A stretch of DNA of 64,000 bases from Aquimarina spongiae (GCF_900141785.1 NZ_FQYP01000012.1:1-64000), one strand, 5' to 3'. Shown: positions 1 through 9,083, counted from the first letter of the stretch. A program made the numbers and translations. The notes: a model not told the origin generated them from the letters alone.

Positions 1-10
1 CAATTTAATT

Positions 11-3000
11 ATGAAACTTACTAAACTTAATTGCTTAATTGCATTTTTCGTTTTGGGGTTACTGGCACAAGCCCAAACCCCAGAAGGAGAATTAAAAAGG
101 TGGCACAAAGTTACCTTGACATTTAATGGGCCAAACACCTCAGAAACGGCCAGCCCCAATCCATTTTCAGATTATAATCTGGAAGTAACCTTTACACATC
201 AGGCAAGTAACCGTAGTTACAAAGTTCCTGGTTATTTTGCTGCTTGTGGGAATGCAGCAAATAATGGTTGTGCTTCAGGAAATAAATGGAGAGTACATTT
301 TGCGCCAGATCAAACAGGGGCCTGGAACTGGTCGGTGTCTTTTAAACAGGGGTCCAACGTTGCTATCAACGGCGGAGGTTCTGGAGCAGGCTTTATGAAC
401 GGTGCTACTGGATCTTTCAACGTGGCAGAGTCTGATAAGTCTGGAAGAGATTTCAGAAGTAAAGAACTTGGAAGACTGAAATATGTAGGACAACACTATT
501 TAAAGCATGTGGGAACCAATCCAGCAAATCCAAATGGACCTTGGTTTGTAAAAGCAGGAGCGGATTCTCCAGAAAACGCATTGAACTATGTGGATTTTGA
601 TGCTACGCCAAGTTTTAATAACAATTTGAATAAGATAGGAAGCAAAACCTGGCAGCCTCACCAAAGGGATTATGTAGCAGCAGATGCAAGCGCATATACC
701 TGGGGAAATGGTAAAGGTACCGAAATGTTAGGGGTGATCAATTACCTTTCTGGCGAAGGAGCCAATGTGATGTCTTTCTTAACCTGGAACACCGATGGTG
801 ATGGAGGAGCAGTTTTTCCTCATGTGCTGAAAGTGTCTGAGCAGGAATATGGAAATACCTCCAGAGGTCAACAGTGGAACAAAGTACATCACGATCGTTT
901 TGATGTTTCAAAAACGGATCAGTGGGAAAAGATCATGGAGTATGCAGATAAAAAGGGAATTTACCTGCATTTTAAAACCATGGAGACCGAGAACGACAAT
1001 AAAATGGATGGGAATAACTTTGGAAGAGAACGCAAGTTATACTACAGAGAACTTATTGCACGTTTTGGGCACCACTTAGCTTTGAACTGGAATTTGACTG
1101 AGGAGACTACATTGACAGATAACGTGGCCAAAGCTACGGCAGCATATATCAAAAATGTAGATCCATATGATCACAATATCGTGATACATACTTACCCTAG
1201 AGAGCAAGATCAGCGTTACAATCCATTATTAGGAAACAATTCTGAACTAACCGGAGCATCGATACAAACCGGAAAGAACAATGTACATAACGATGTAAAA
1301 AGATGGTTAGAGAAATCGAGAAACGCAGGTAAAAAATGGGTAGTAGCCAATGATGAACAAGGCCCAGCTTCTACCGGAGTTAGAGTGTCTGACAAAGAAG
1401 TGAGACATAGAGTACTTTGGGGAACTCTTATGGCCGGAGGAACCGGAGTAGAGTACTATAGCGGATATACCAACGACGATGGTGATATCAACGGTAATGA
1501 TCACAGAAAACGAGGGAAGAAATATAAAGAAGGTGGTTATGCTTTAAAATTCTTTAATGATCATTTGCAAAGCACCATGGTAGATATGGTTAGTGCAGAT
1601 GGTGTTACCTCGGATAACAATGACTATGTATTGGCCAAAGCAGGAAATGTATACGCTGTATATCGTCCAAATGGAGGATCTACAGGACTAAGTTTACCTG
1701 CAGGGAACAATAAGTATGATGTACAATGGTACAATCCAAGAGCTGGTGGAAACCTTACCGCCAAAACAACCTTAGGTGGTAATCTGGTAGCTCCAGATAA
1801 TAATGATTGGGTAGCTTTAATCACTAGCAAAGATGGAAATGGAAACGGCGGTGGATGTGATAATACCAAAGTAGCTATTGCTTCAGAAGACGCTTACTTG
1901 CAAGGAACCACTCGTTTTAACAACGGAGATCTTCGTGTAGAGAGCGGAAACAGAGTTTCATATCTTAAGTTTACCGTGCCTTCAGCTACTGAGACGGTTA
2001 CTGCAGTGAAGTTAGAATTAGCAGTGTCTTCAGATAGTGGAAGTGGATTAATTGAAGTATTTAAAGGAACTTCGAACAACTGGACAGAGGCCAATCTTTC
2101 TAACAGCAATAAGCCGGGAGAAGGGGCTAAATTAGGATCATTGAATACTAGCTATGGAGTGAGTCAATCTTATCAATGGACACTATCAGGAGTGACTCCC
2201 GGAGAAACCATTTCTCTTATTGTAAAGCAAACTGGAGGAAATGATGTTTCTTTTTCGTCAAAAGAAGGAAGTGTTGCTCCAAAGATAATCCTTGAGCTTG
2301 AGTGTAACGACGGCGGCGGAGACGGCGGAGATGGCTCTGGCGGTGATTGTGTGGCTTTGGAAGAAAATGGAGTAGTAGCTGTAGAAGCAGAGCATTTTGT
2401 AGACCAAACTAAAACTACCAATAGAGAATGGTATGCTTTTGATGCCAGTACTACAGGAACACCAACACCAGATCCAGATCCAAATCACGCTAGTGGAGCT
2501 AGTGAAGGCGGATACTTAGAGATTTTACCAGATACCAGAGTTACACATTCGGATCCTTTGGAAAATGGAGTGAGTTTCTCAAACACAGCTGGGCAAGTAG
2601 CGATTATTAACTACAAGGTGAAATTTACAAATCCTGGGAAATACTTTGTATGGGTGCGAGCACATTCTACCGGATCTGAGGACAATGGAGTACACGTTGG
2701 TATCGACGGAACCTGGCCAGCTTCTGGACAAAGAATGCAATGGTGTTCTGGTAAAAACCAATGGACTTGGGAGAGTAAGCAACGTACTGGCGCAAATCAC
2801 TGTGGAGAGCCAGAAAAGATCTTCATCAATGTACCTACAGCAGGAGTACACACCATATCTTTTTCGATGAGAGAAGATGGATTTGAGATGGATAAGTTTG
2901 TACTTTCTAAAGCGTATACCAAACCTACAGGCACTGGACCGGCTGAGGTATTAGTAGATTGTGGTGGAAATAACACTGCTCCACAGGTTAATCTTTCTTC

Positions 3001-4408
3001 TCCGGCAAATGGAGGTACTTATCAAACCGGAGCTACTATACCATTAACCGCAGAGGCTTCGGATAGTGATGGTACCATTGCGAAAGTAGAATTTTTCGTA
3101 AACGGGAACTTGGTGGCAACAGAGAACCAGGCTCCATACGATACAACTACAACAATTGCTGCACCAGGGAACTATACAGTAACAGCAAAAGCTACCGATA
3201 ATCAAGGAGCTACTGCTACTTCTGGAGCTGTAGATATTACTGTAGAGGATAATACGCCTCCACCACCGCCACCTACAATCAATATTCCTGGTAGTTTTGA
3301 AGCAGAAGGCTTTGCAACCAAGTCAGGAAGTGTACGTATCGAGAGTACTCCTGGTACTTCGGGCCAAAACCTAGGGTTTATTAACGATGGAGATTATACA
3401 GAGTATGCAGTTAATGTGGCTTCTGCAGGAGAATACACCTTTGATTTCTATGGATCGAGTGCCGGTGCAGGAGGAACAATTGATATCGTTGATGGTAATA
3501 GTGTTATCGGAAGCGTTGCGATTCCTGTAAACGGACAGTGGCATAATTACCAAAAATATTCGGTAAATGTTTCATTATCTGCAGGAGACAAGACGTTAAA
3601 ATTAGCTTATCGTGGAGGTGCAGGCTACTTATTTAATGTAGATAAGATTACGGCTTCAAAAATAGAGCCGGTAGAACAAACGACTACATTATCGCCAGTT
3701 CATGACGCGTATCTTCAAGGAGCAAGCAATTACAACGAGGTTATCGTTAGAATTGAGCAAAACAGCAGAACAGGATACCTCATGTTTGATCTGTCTTCTA
3801 TTAGCGGAACCGTAATCGATGCGAAATTGAAATTTACAGTGGTTTCAGATCCAGGAAATGGTAACCTTACCATCCATAAAGGAGCGTCTGATACGTGGAC
3901 CGAAACTAACTTATCTAATGCTAATAAACCTGCTACAGGTACGTTGTTAGGTAGTTTGAACACTACTTTTGGATTAGGGAATGAGAAAATCATAGATTTG
4001 GATCCTGCAGCAATAACGGGAGATCAAATTTCTTTGATATTGAACATGACTTCAGGGAATGATTTTGCGTTTGGTTCAAAAGAGAATAAGAACATTGCGC
4101 AACCAGAATTGATCCTTACGTATTCTTCTTCGCCTAATGTAGCGCAGAGGGGAATTGAGGCAGATAATAGCAATATCAAAACCTATCCTAACCCAATGAC
4201 CAATATGATTCAGGTTTCTGGAGCGGCGGAAGGTGCTAGAATTAAGATATTTAATTCTATCGGGATTCTGCAGAAGGAAATGGTGATCAAAGATGGTTAC
4301 AATACCATTGATGTTAGTGATCTACCTTCGGGATATTATATTTTGAATGTTTTGGAGCAACATAAATCCAATACGGTTATTTCAACCCAAAAAATAATCA
4401 AGCAATAA
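11..4408 (+). CDS. Secreted multidomain glycoside-hydrolase-like protein with T9SS sorting domain
   Basis: This 1465-residue protein starts with a signal peptide ending near AQA. A DUF5060-type beta domain follows (about 28-120), then a TIM-barrel-like region (about 160-525) with candidate acidic catalytic motifs NLTEE and ANDEQGP, and a collagen_bind_2-like beta domain (about 535-605). Then come a CBM96/DNRLRE-like module (about 618-766), a carbohydrate-binding-like beta domain opening VEAEHF (about 786-968), an Ig-like domain (about 990-1080), a CBM6-like module (about 1090-1216), a second CBM96-like module (about 1223-1373) and a type IX secretion sorting domain (last 80 residues, TYPNP and GYYILNV). 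It probably binds and cleaves an algal or other complex polysaccharide outside the cell. The substrate cannot be read from sequence. Only 10 upstream bases are visible, so its promoter lies outside the window. Confidence 0.82.
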   Translation: MKLTKLNCLIAFFVLGLLAQAQTPEGELKRWHKVTLTFNGPNTSETASPNPFSDYNLEVTFTHQASNRSYKVPGYFAACGNAANNGCASGNKWRVHFAPDQTGAWNWSVSFKQGSNVAINGGGSGAGFMNGATGSFNVAESDKSGRDFRSKELGRLKYVGQHYLKHVGTNPANPNGPWFVKAGADSPENALNYVDFDATPSFNNNLNKIGSKTWQPHQRDYVAADASAYTWGNGKGTEMLGVINYLSGEGANVMSFLTWNTDGDGGAVFPHVLKVSEQEYGNTSRGQQWNKVHHDRFDVSKTDQWEKIMEYADKKGIYLHFKTMETENDNKMDGNNFGRERKLYYRELIARFGHHLALNWNLTEETTLTDNVAKATAAYIKNVDPYDHNIVIHTYPREQDQRYNPLLGNNSELTGASIQTGKNNVHNDVKRWLEKSRNAGKKWVVANDEQGPASTGVRVSDKEVRHRVLWGTLMAGGTGVEYYSGYTNDDGDINGNDHRKRGKKYKEGGYALKFFNDHLQSTMVDMVSADGVTSDNNDYVLAKAGNVYAVYRPNGGSTGLSLPAGNNKYDVQWYNPRAGGNLTAKTTLGGNLVAPDNNDWVALITSKDGNGNGGGCDNTKVAIASEDAYLQGTTRFNNGDLRVESGNRVSYLKFTVPSATETVTAVKLELAVSSDSGSGLIEVFKGTSNNWTEANLSNSNKPGEGAKLGSLNTSYGVSQSYQWTLSGVTPGETISLIVKQTGGNDVSFSSKEGSVAPKIILELECNDGGGDGGDGSGGDCVALEENGVVAVEAEHFVDQTKTTNREWYAFDASTTGTPTPDPDPNHASGASEGGYLEILPDTRVTHSDPLENGVSFSNTAGQVAIINYKVKFTNPGKYFVWVRAHSTGSEDNGVHVGIDGTWPASGQRMQWCSGKNQWTWESKQRTGANHCGEPEKIFINVPTAGVHTISFSMREDGFEMDKFVLSKAYTKPTGTGPAEVLVDCGGNNTAPQVNLSSPANGGTYQTGATIPLTAEASDSDGTIAKVEFFVNGNLVATENQAPYDTTTTIAAPGNYTVTAKATDNQGATATSGAVDITVEDNTPPPPPPTINIPGSFEAEGFATKSGSVRIESTPGTSGQNLGFINDGDYTEYAVNVASAGEYTFDFYGSSAGAGGTIDIVDGNSVIGSVAIPVNGQWHNYQKYSVNVSLSAGDKTLKLAYRGGAGYLFNVDKITASKIEPVEQTTTLSPVHDAYLQGASNYNEVIVRIEQNSRTGYLMFDLSSISGTVIDAKLKFTVVSDPGNGNLTIHKGASDTWTETNLSNANKPATGTLLGSLNTTFGLGNEKIIDLDPAAITGDQISLILNMTSGNDFAFGSKENKNIAQPELILTYSSSPNVAQRGIEADNSNIKTYPNPMTNMIQVSGAAEGARIKIFNSIGILQKEMVIKDGYNTIDVSDLPSGYYILNVLEQHKSNTVISTQKIIKQ

Positions 4409-4428
4409 TCCAAAGCATCATGTTATAA

Positions 4429-4458
4429 AAAAGGGTCGCTGTTTTAAGCGACCCTTTT
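4429..4458. terminator. Bidirectional rho-independent terminator
   Basis: A perfect 12-bp stem (AAAAGGGTCGCT / AGCGACCCTTTT) with a 6-base loop is flanked by A and T runs on both sides. It lies between the convergent ends of the secreted glycosidase-like gene and the TPR gene, so it can stop transcription from both directions. Confidence 0.9.
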
Positions 4459-4476
4459 CTTTTTGTAAAACAAGAA

Positions 4477-5688
4477 TTACTTTTTTGCCCCAAGACTATC
4501 TGTAGCTATTTCCTGCTCTAACTGACGTATTCTTTTTTGAACTCTTTCCTGGATAAAACGTTTAAAGGCCACCTTTGTAGGTTTATCTGTGGAATCCTCT
4601 TTTTCTCCAAATTTATCTAAGTATTTGTTGTAGTAGGAAAGCTTGATTTCAGGATCCTTGTAATATGCATCAGCAAAAGCGGCTAGTTCATACTGTGCAT
4701 TAATATTACCGGGGTTTTCTTTTATTGCTTTTTTCATGTAAGCCATCGCATCTTCCCATTTTTCTTGAAATCTGTAGGTCATTGCTAGTTTGTAATATTC
4801 CCCATCCAGATTGTAATCAAGTAACTCTATAGCAGTGAGATAGTATTTTTCTGCATCCTTATAGTTTTTTAGTTTACTACTTACCTCGGCAAGCGTGTTG
4901 TACAACCTTGGGTTTTCATCATCGTAGTTAAGCAATAATTTATAATACTGTAAAGCCTCTTTATATTCATACTCTTTGTAATATGATGTTGCTAGGTAGC
5001 GATAAACGAACTCATTGACGTAATTAAGCTCAACTAGTTGTAAGAAGTAGGGAATAGCCTTATCAAATCTTTCCATTTTATAATAGTTCTGCCCAAGGAC
5101 GCTGATCAATTCTACATTGTTTTTGTAGTAAGACAATCCTGTTTGGGCATATTTTACTACACTATCAAATTCTCTGCGTACCAAAAAGTGCTTGGCTACT
5201 TTATAGCAACTTTTTTGGTGCGATTGATCAAGATCAAATGCCTTTTTGTAATGATAGATCGCTGCACTATCCTTTAGCGTTTCTTTGGTGAGCCCCAATT
5301 GATATTGAAAATCTGGATTTTTAGGATGTTTGACCACCAATCCTTCAAAAATGCCGTTCGCTTTTTGAAAATTTTTGGTAGTCATCAACAATTTACCGTA
5401 TTCCATTTTTGCAATTAATGCTTTTGGATTGGTTTCGATAGCTTGTTGGTAAAATACCAGGGCATCATCATAAGTGCCTTTTGCCTTATGTGATCGAGCC
5501 ATTTGGGCCAATATATGATCACTTTTTGGCGTAATCTCTGTATAGGTTTTTATCGCTGCAGAGTAGTCTCCAATGGTATAGAGGCTATCTGCAGCCTTTA
5601 CAGAAGTTTGTGCATTAAGCAATGCAATTCCAGCAAAAAGAACAAGAAAGAAAAGCGATACAATTTTGTTATCCATGGGTTGCAGCAT
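4477..5688 (-). CDS. Exported tetratricopeptide-repeat protein
   Basis: This 403-residue protein has a signal peptide (MDNK start, hydrophobic core LFFLVLFAGIALL, cleavage after NAQ), followed by consecutive 34-residue TPR-like helical pairs across almost the whole mature chain. These are recognisable by repeated A..YY.KA and P.N...Y patterns. TPR arrays act as protein-interaction scaffolds, and the partner is unknown. It starts 4 bases after the stop of the M56 peptidase gene, so it is the last gene of a blaI-blaR-like operon, and a role in the same envelope-stress response is an inference. A second in-frame ATG at 5676 gives a more typical signal peptide and may be the true start. Confidence 0.85.
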   Translation of the reverse strand: MLQPMDNKIVSLFFLVLFAGIALLNAQTSVKAADSLYTIGDYSAAIKTYTEITPKSDHILAQMARSHKAKGTYDDALVFYQQAIETNPKALIAKMEYGKLLMTTKNFQKANGIFEGLVVKHPKNPDFQYQLGLTKETLKDSAAIYHYKKAFDLDQSHQKSCYKVAKHFLVRREFDSVVKYAQTGLSYYKNNVELISVLGQNYYKMERFDKAIPYFLQLVELNYVNEFVYRYLATSYYKEYEYKEALQYYKLLLNYDDENPRLYNTLAEVSSKLKNYKDAEKYYLTAIELLDYNLDGEYYKLAMTYRFQEKWEDAMAYMKKAIKENPGNINAQYELAAFADAYYKDPEIKLSYYNKYLDKFGEKEDSTDKPTKVAFKRFIQERVQKRIRQLEQEIATDSLGAKK

Positions 5689-5692
5689 GTGT

Positions 5693-7675
5693 TTATTCTG
5701 TAATTACTTTTAAGATATAAGTGTCTCCAAAATATTGATCATTAAAATTACTACCTAATGCTGTTTTTGCGTCAACAAAATTGTCATAACGTTCCAGATA
5801 TACATAAATATATTTGTCTTTAGGGTTATTGAATGCTTTGGCTGGGAGACCAATTTTTCTAAGATTATTTAATCCTCTCTCAGCATAAGATGGACGCTTG
5901 AAAATATTGGTAACCAAATAATATCCCGATTTAACATTATGATCTTTATAATCGCCTAAGTTCTCTGTTAGTAATTGTTTGTCAGACATGCTCGCAAGAC
6001 TAGTTGCTCTGGCTTCCTGCTTTTCTTTTTCCATTTTGACCCCCGTTTCTTTTATCATGGCAACTATGGGTAAAGAGTATAATACACCTACTTTTTCTCC
6101 GTTCTGCTCGCCAGGAATCATCTGTGGAATCATGGTGATTGCTCTTTTGGCCTCAGCTTCTGCTGCTGGTATAGGACCACGGGCTTGAATATCTACAATG
6201 TTTCCAGTGGTGTCTATTTTAAATCGCACATATATATTATGAACTCCTTCTAATCCTTCTCTTGCCAAGACTTCAGTTTTAAAGTTGGTAGCTACAATTT
6301 TTTGAATTTTTTGTGATACACATTTTTTGATCTCACTATTGTCGGTAAATTCCTGGCAAGATTCAAAAGAAGGAACTTTGTCTAGTACTGCGAATGGAAT
6401 ATCTTTTTTTACGGTATCTTGTACTACCAAAGAAGGTCTTTCGTTTTGCTTCTTTTTACTGATTGATTTGTGATATTTTTCATAGGATCGATTAACGCTG
6501 TCTAATAGCTGTTGCGCCATAGCTTCTTCCTGATTCTGTAATTGATTGTTTGTTTTCTTTAGCTCTAAACGTTTCTGAATAACATATCCAAAATACACCT
6601 GATGTTTTATGTATTGTTCTCTTGACATTATGCCGCTAGGGCTGTAAGCAAAAGCAGCATCTGTTATTTCTTGAATAGAAGCATTATTGGTAATCATTTT
6701 AGTCAATTCTTTTTCGAATTTCTTTTTCAAAACATTATTCAGGGAGTCATTAGATGATGTATAAGTAAGATCCTTTTTTATAATAGTAGGGTATTCTTTG
6801 TCTGAGAATGAAGAGAAGACAATCATTAAGATAAGAATAGGAAGAATAGCTAGATATTTAAATTTTACAATTTCCTTTGATTTGGCTTTTTGTATCATTT
6901 GTAAACGTATTTTAAGTAAGGATGTGTTAAAAAATTGATTGATGAAAGTATTTTTTTCTGTATCAAAAACTACGGTTAAAAGTTGCTCATAGTACTTTCT
7001 TTTTCCTATTACAGAAATACTTTTGGCATCTGCGATAAATTCATGTAAAGTGTTTATTCTAGATTGATAGATGTACACCAAAGGGTTAAACCAGAAAATA
7101 ATCTTTAGGAATTCAAACCATAACAGATCTAAACTATGTTTTTCTTTGAGATGTATTAATTCGTGAACGATAATCTGTTCTTTTTCATCTTCTGAAATGT
7201 ATTCTCCTATATAAATGGTTTTTAAGAAAGAAAAAGCATCCTTACTATCTGGAATTGTGTAAAGTGTATATCCATTGATTAAGGTGCTGGTTGATTTTTT
7301 TCTAATGTTTCTTAATGCAAGATTTCTTTTAATAAAAAGAAAAGTCATAAATATCAAACCAATTACATACAAAAGAAATGGCCAATGAATATGATCAACA
7401 AAATTTGTCAATGAGAAAACTTGAGTCGATGGTGCGGTAACATTTTCAAGGGTTGGATCTCCTAAAATTAGTGGAGGTAAAGAAATTACATATTCATCTG
7501 GTACTGCTTCTCGTATGCTTCCAATTTTAATGAAAGGTAATAGGATTCCCAAAATAGAGGTGCCGATAAGATAAATTCTATTCAAAGAAAAGAAAGTGTC
7601 TTTTTTATGAAATAAGTCATATGCTATCAAAAATAGCATTTGAAAAATGATGATGTATATAATATCCTGTACCAT
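5693..7675 (-). CDS. BlaR1-like M56 metallopeptidase with TonB-type and SPOR C-terminal domains
   Basis: This 660-residue membrane protein has N-terminal transmembrane segments (about 5-22, 33-52, 98-116), the zinc-peptidase motif HELIH at 171-175 and a further membrane segment near 270-290, as in the BlaR1/MecR1 family. Unlike classical BlaR1 it has no penicillin-binding sensor. It instead carries a TonB C-terminal-like domain (about 455-535, VRFKIDTTGNIVDI) and a SPOR-like domain at the extreme C-terminus (about 580-660, SGYYLVTNIF, YIYVYL). SPOR domains bind denuded peptidoglycan, so an inferred role is to sense the cell wall and cleave the adjacent BlaI-type repressor. It lies 19 bases downstream of blaI. 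The family call is secure; the ligand is unknown. Confidence 0.87.
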   Translation of the reverse strand: MVQDIIYIIIFQMLFLIAYDLFHKKDTFFSLNRIYLIGTSILGILLPFIKIGSIREAVPDEYVISLPPLILGDPTLENVTAPSTQVFSLTNFVDHIHWPFLLYVIGLIFMTFLFIKRNLALRNIRKKSTSTLINGYTLYTIPDSKDAFSFLKTIYIGEYISEDEKEQIIVHELIHLKEKHSLDLLWFEFLKIIFWFNPLVYIYQSRINTLHEFIADAKSISVIGKRKYYEQLLTVVFDTEKNTFINQFFNTSLLKIRLQMIQKAKSKEIVKFKYLAILPILILMIVFSSFSDKEYPTIIKKDLTYTSSNDSLNNVLKKKFEKELTKMITNNASIQEITDAAFAYSPSGIMSREQYIKHQVYFGYVIQKRLELKKTNNQLQNQEEAMAQQLLDSVNRSYEKYHKSISKKKQNERPSLVVQDTVKKDIPFAVLDKVPSFESCQEFTDNSEIKKCVSQKIQKIVATNFKTEVLAREGLEGVHNIYVRFKIDTTGNIVDIQARGPIPAAEAEAKRAITMIPQMIPGEQNGEKVGVLYSLPIVAMIKETGVKMEKEKQEARATSLASMSDKQLLTENLGDYKDHNVKSGYYLVTNIFKRPSYAERGLNNLRKIGLPAKAFNNPKDKYIYVYLERYDNFVDAKTALGSNFNDQYFGDTYILKVITE

Positions 7676-7694
7676 GGTTTTGTGCTATTTATTA

Positions 7695-8051
7695 TTAATC
7701 TTCATCCAATTCATTCAAAATCTTCTCTAGATCCTTGATATCCATGTCATTCTTTTTTACAAAAAAGGAAACCATATTTCTGAAAGACCCATTGAAATAG
7801 TTGTTCATTAGTTTTTTGAGTGATTGATCGCTATAATCCTCTTTCATCACCAAAGGGAAGTAGATATATCCTTTACCCTTTTTTCGATGGGATACAAAGG
7901 CTTTGTTTTCGAGAATTCTAACGATAGTAGAGATCGTATTATATGCTGGTTTGGGTTCTGGCATCTGTTCTATAATGGTGGCTACATTGGCTTCTTCTAG
8001 TTGCCATAATAGTTGCATTACTTCTTCTTCTGCTTTTGTGAGTTGCTTCAT
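7695..8051 (-). CDS. BlaI/MecI/CopY-family transcriptional repressor
   Basis: This 118-residue winged-helix repressor is of normal length for the family. The N-terminal half holds the DNA-binding fold (LTKAEEEVMQLLWQ, then NTISTIVRILENKAFV and a wing at HRKKGKGYIY), and the C-terminal half is the dimerisation and cleavage region. BlaI repressors bind palindromes as dimers and are inactivated when a partner M56 peptidase cleaves them. That partner is the next gene. Two 16-bp palindromes upstream are probable operators, so the operon is expected to be autoregulated. Confidence 0.93.
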   Translation of the reverse strand: MKQLTKAEEEVMQLLWQLEEANVATIIEQMPEPKPAYNTISTIVRILENKAFVSHRKKGKGYIYFPLVMKEDYSDQSLKKLMNNYFNGSFRNMVSFFVKKNDMDIKDLEKILNELDED

Positions 8052-8178
8052 GTGTTTTTAATATTACTTTAGAAGTCACATGGAAATCGCCACTAATCAT
8101 TATTGCTGAGAATTAGTTTAATGATCAAGCTCATTTCATAAAAATCTAAAAATTGTTGAGAACGTTTGGAACAAATAT

Positions 8179-8212
8179 AACTAAATTTTTAGTTTAAACT
8201 AATTTTTTAGTT
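8179..8212. promoter_or_regulatory. Tandem palindromic operators, probably for the BlaI-type repressor
   Basis: Two 16-bp palindromes lie side by side: AACTAAATTTTTAGTT (8179-8194) and AACTAATTTTTTAGTT (8197-8212). Their centres are 18 bp apart. They lie in the divergent region between blaI and the DUF456 gene, which fits cooperative binding of two repressor dimers. Both transcription units could be controlled from here. The assignment to BlaI is inferred from position and symmetry. Confidence 0.7.
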
Positions 8213-8265
8213 AAAAAAATGTAACAAACCGAGATAGTTATCGTCAAATAGGTAAAAAGACAGAT

Positions 8266-8766
8266 ATGGATATTGCCTTATTAATAATTGGCTTTCTTCT
8301 TTGTTTATTGGGGCTAATCGGTAGCTTTCTACCGGTATTGCCGGGTCCGTTTACTTCGTGGGTTGGATTGCTTACGCTTAGTTTCTCGGATGCTATTCCA
8401 CAAAACTGGACATTTTTGGGTATTACCCTTGGGGTAGCTATTTTGGTATGGATACTGGATTATATTGTACCTGCCTTAGGTACCAAGAAGTTTGGGGGTA
8501 CCAAATACGGGATGATAGGTAGTTCTTTGGGGCTTATCGTTGGGATCCTGTTCTTAGGACCTTTTGGAATCATTATAGGGCCTTTTGCGGGAGCTTTTTT
8601 AGGTGAGTTTATAAGAGATAGTTCTGAAACTTCAAAAGCGCTAAAAGCAGCGTTTGGGTCATTTATCGGCTTTTTGACTGGTACCTTTATCAAATTTATA
8701 GTAGCCGTTGCCTTTTTGGTGTTATTTATCCAACAGGTTTGGGATCATTGGTCTAATTTTTTCTAG
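8266..8766 (+). CDS. DUF456 family membrane protein
   Basis: This 166-residue protein is almost entirely hydrophobic, with glycine-rich membrane helices (LLIIGFLLCLLGLIGSFLP, LGVAILVWILDYI, GTKYGMIGSSLGLIVGI, AFLGEFIRD). It matches the DUF456 pattern LPxLPGP..SWxGLL and GTKKFGGTKYG. Family members are small inner-membrane proteins of unknown function. It is transcribed divergently from the blaI operon and its promoter region contains the two palindromes, so it may be a target of that repressor. Confidence 0.88.
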   Translation: MDIALLIIGFLLCLLGLIGSFLPVLPGPFTSWVGLLTLSFSDAIPQNWTFLGITLGVAILVWILDYIVPALGTKKFGGTKYGMIGSSLGLIVGILFLGPFGIIIGPFAGAFLGEFIRDSSETSKALKAAFGSFIGFLTGTFIKFIVAVAFLVLFIQQVWDHWSNFF

Positions 8767-8788
8767 AAAAGAATAGTGTAGAATTAAA

Positions 8789-8882
8789 AAAAGCCTCTCC
8801 AAGTTTAAATGGAAAAGCTTCTCATTGGTTTACTACTAAACCACTCACGACAAGCGTGAGACAACACAACATTTTTAATTGC
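8789..8882 (-). ncRNA. Candidate structured RNA element downstream of tRNA-Asp
   Basis: Directly beyond the tRNA-Asp terminator lies a stretch of about 90 nt with three hairpins in a row on the minus strand: CTCACG/CGTGAG (8844-8860), TGGTTTA/TAAACCA (8826-8843) and a wobble-containing stem with T-run (8791-8820). The stretch can be read as an open frame, LSHACREWFSSKPMRSFSI. I recall similar tiny predicted peptides in many Flavobacteriaceae, which would point to a widespread repeated nucleotide element rather than a protein. That recollection is unverified. Confidence 0.4.
8791..8820 (-). terminator. Hairpin with T-run ending the element behind tRNA-Asp
   Basis: Read on the minus strand, AAGCTTTTCCA pairs with TGGAGAGGCTT (11 bp with two U-G wobbles, 8-base loop) and is followed by a run of T. 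The wobble pairs form only in the minus-strand RNA, which indicates minus-strand orientation. Confidence 0.6.
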
Positions 8883-8886
8883 TAAA

Positions 8887-8914
8887 AAAAGCTTCAATAA
8901 GGATTGAAGCTTTT
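8887..8914 (-). terminator. Terminator of tRNA-Asp
   Basis: A perfect 12-bp stem AAAAGCTTCAAT / ATTGAAGCTTTT has a 4-base loop and is followed by T residues on the minus strand. It begins 10 bases after the tRNA 3' end. Confidence 0.85.
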
Positions 8915-8923
8915 ACAATTTTG

Positions 8924-8997
8924 CGGTCTGGACGGGACTCGAACCCGCGACCCCCTGCGTGACAGGCAGGTATTCTAACCAACTGAACTACCAGACC
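8924..8997 (-). tRNA. tRNA-Asp (anticodon GTC)
   Basis: The minus strand folds into a complete 74-nt cloverleaf. The acceptor stem GGTCTGG pairs with CCAGACC, with G as discriminator. The anticodon stem is CCTGC/GCAGG with loop CTGTCAC giving anticodon GTC, and the T arm is CGGGTTCGAGTCCCG. No CCA is encoded, as is common in Bacteroidota. Confidence 0.97.
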
Positions 8998-9015
8998 AGT
9001 GCCTTATTGCGGATG

Positions 9016-9046
9016 CAAATATACACCTCATTTTATTACCCGCAAA
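9016..9046 (-). promoter_or_regulatory. Bacteroidota-type promoter of tRNA-Asp
   Basis: On the minus strand, a -33 box TTTG (9043-9046) is followed after exactly 19 bases by a -7 box TATATTTG (9016-9023), a perfect TAnnTTTG. The start of transcription would fall about 10 bases upstream of the mature tRNA. This is the best-formed promoter in the window. Confidence 0.82.
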
Positions 9047-9083
9047 TGTTTTTTTAGTTTTTTTTTGCTTTCATAAAAATAGA

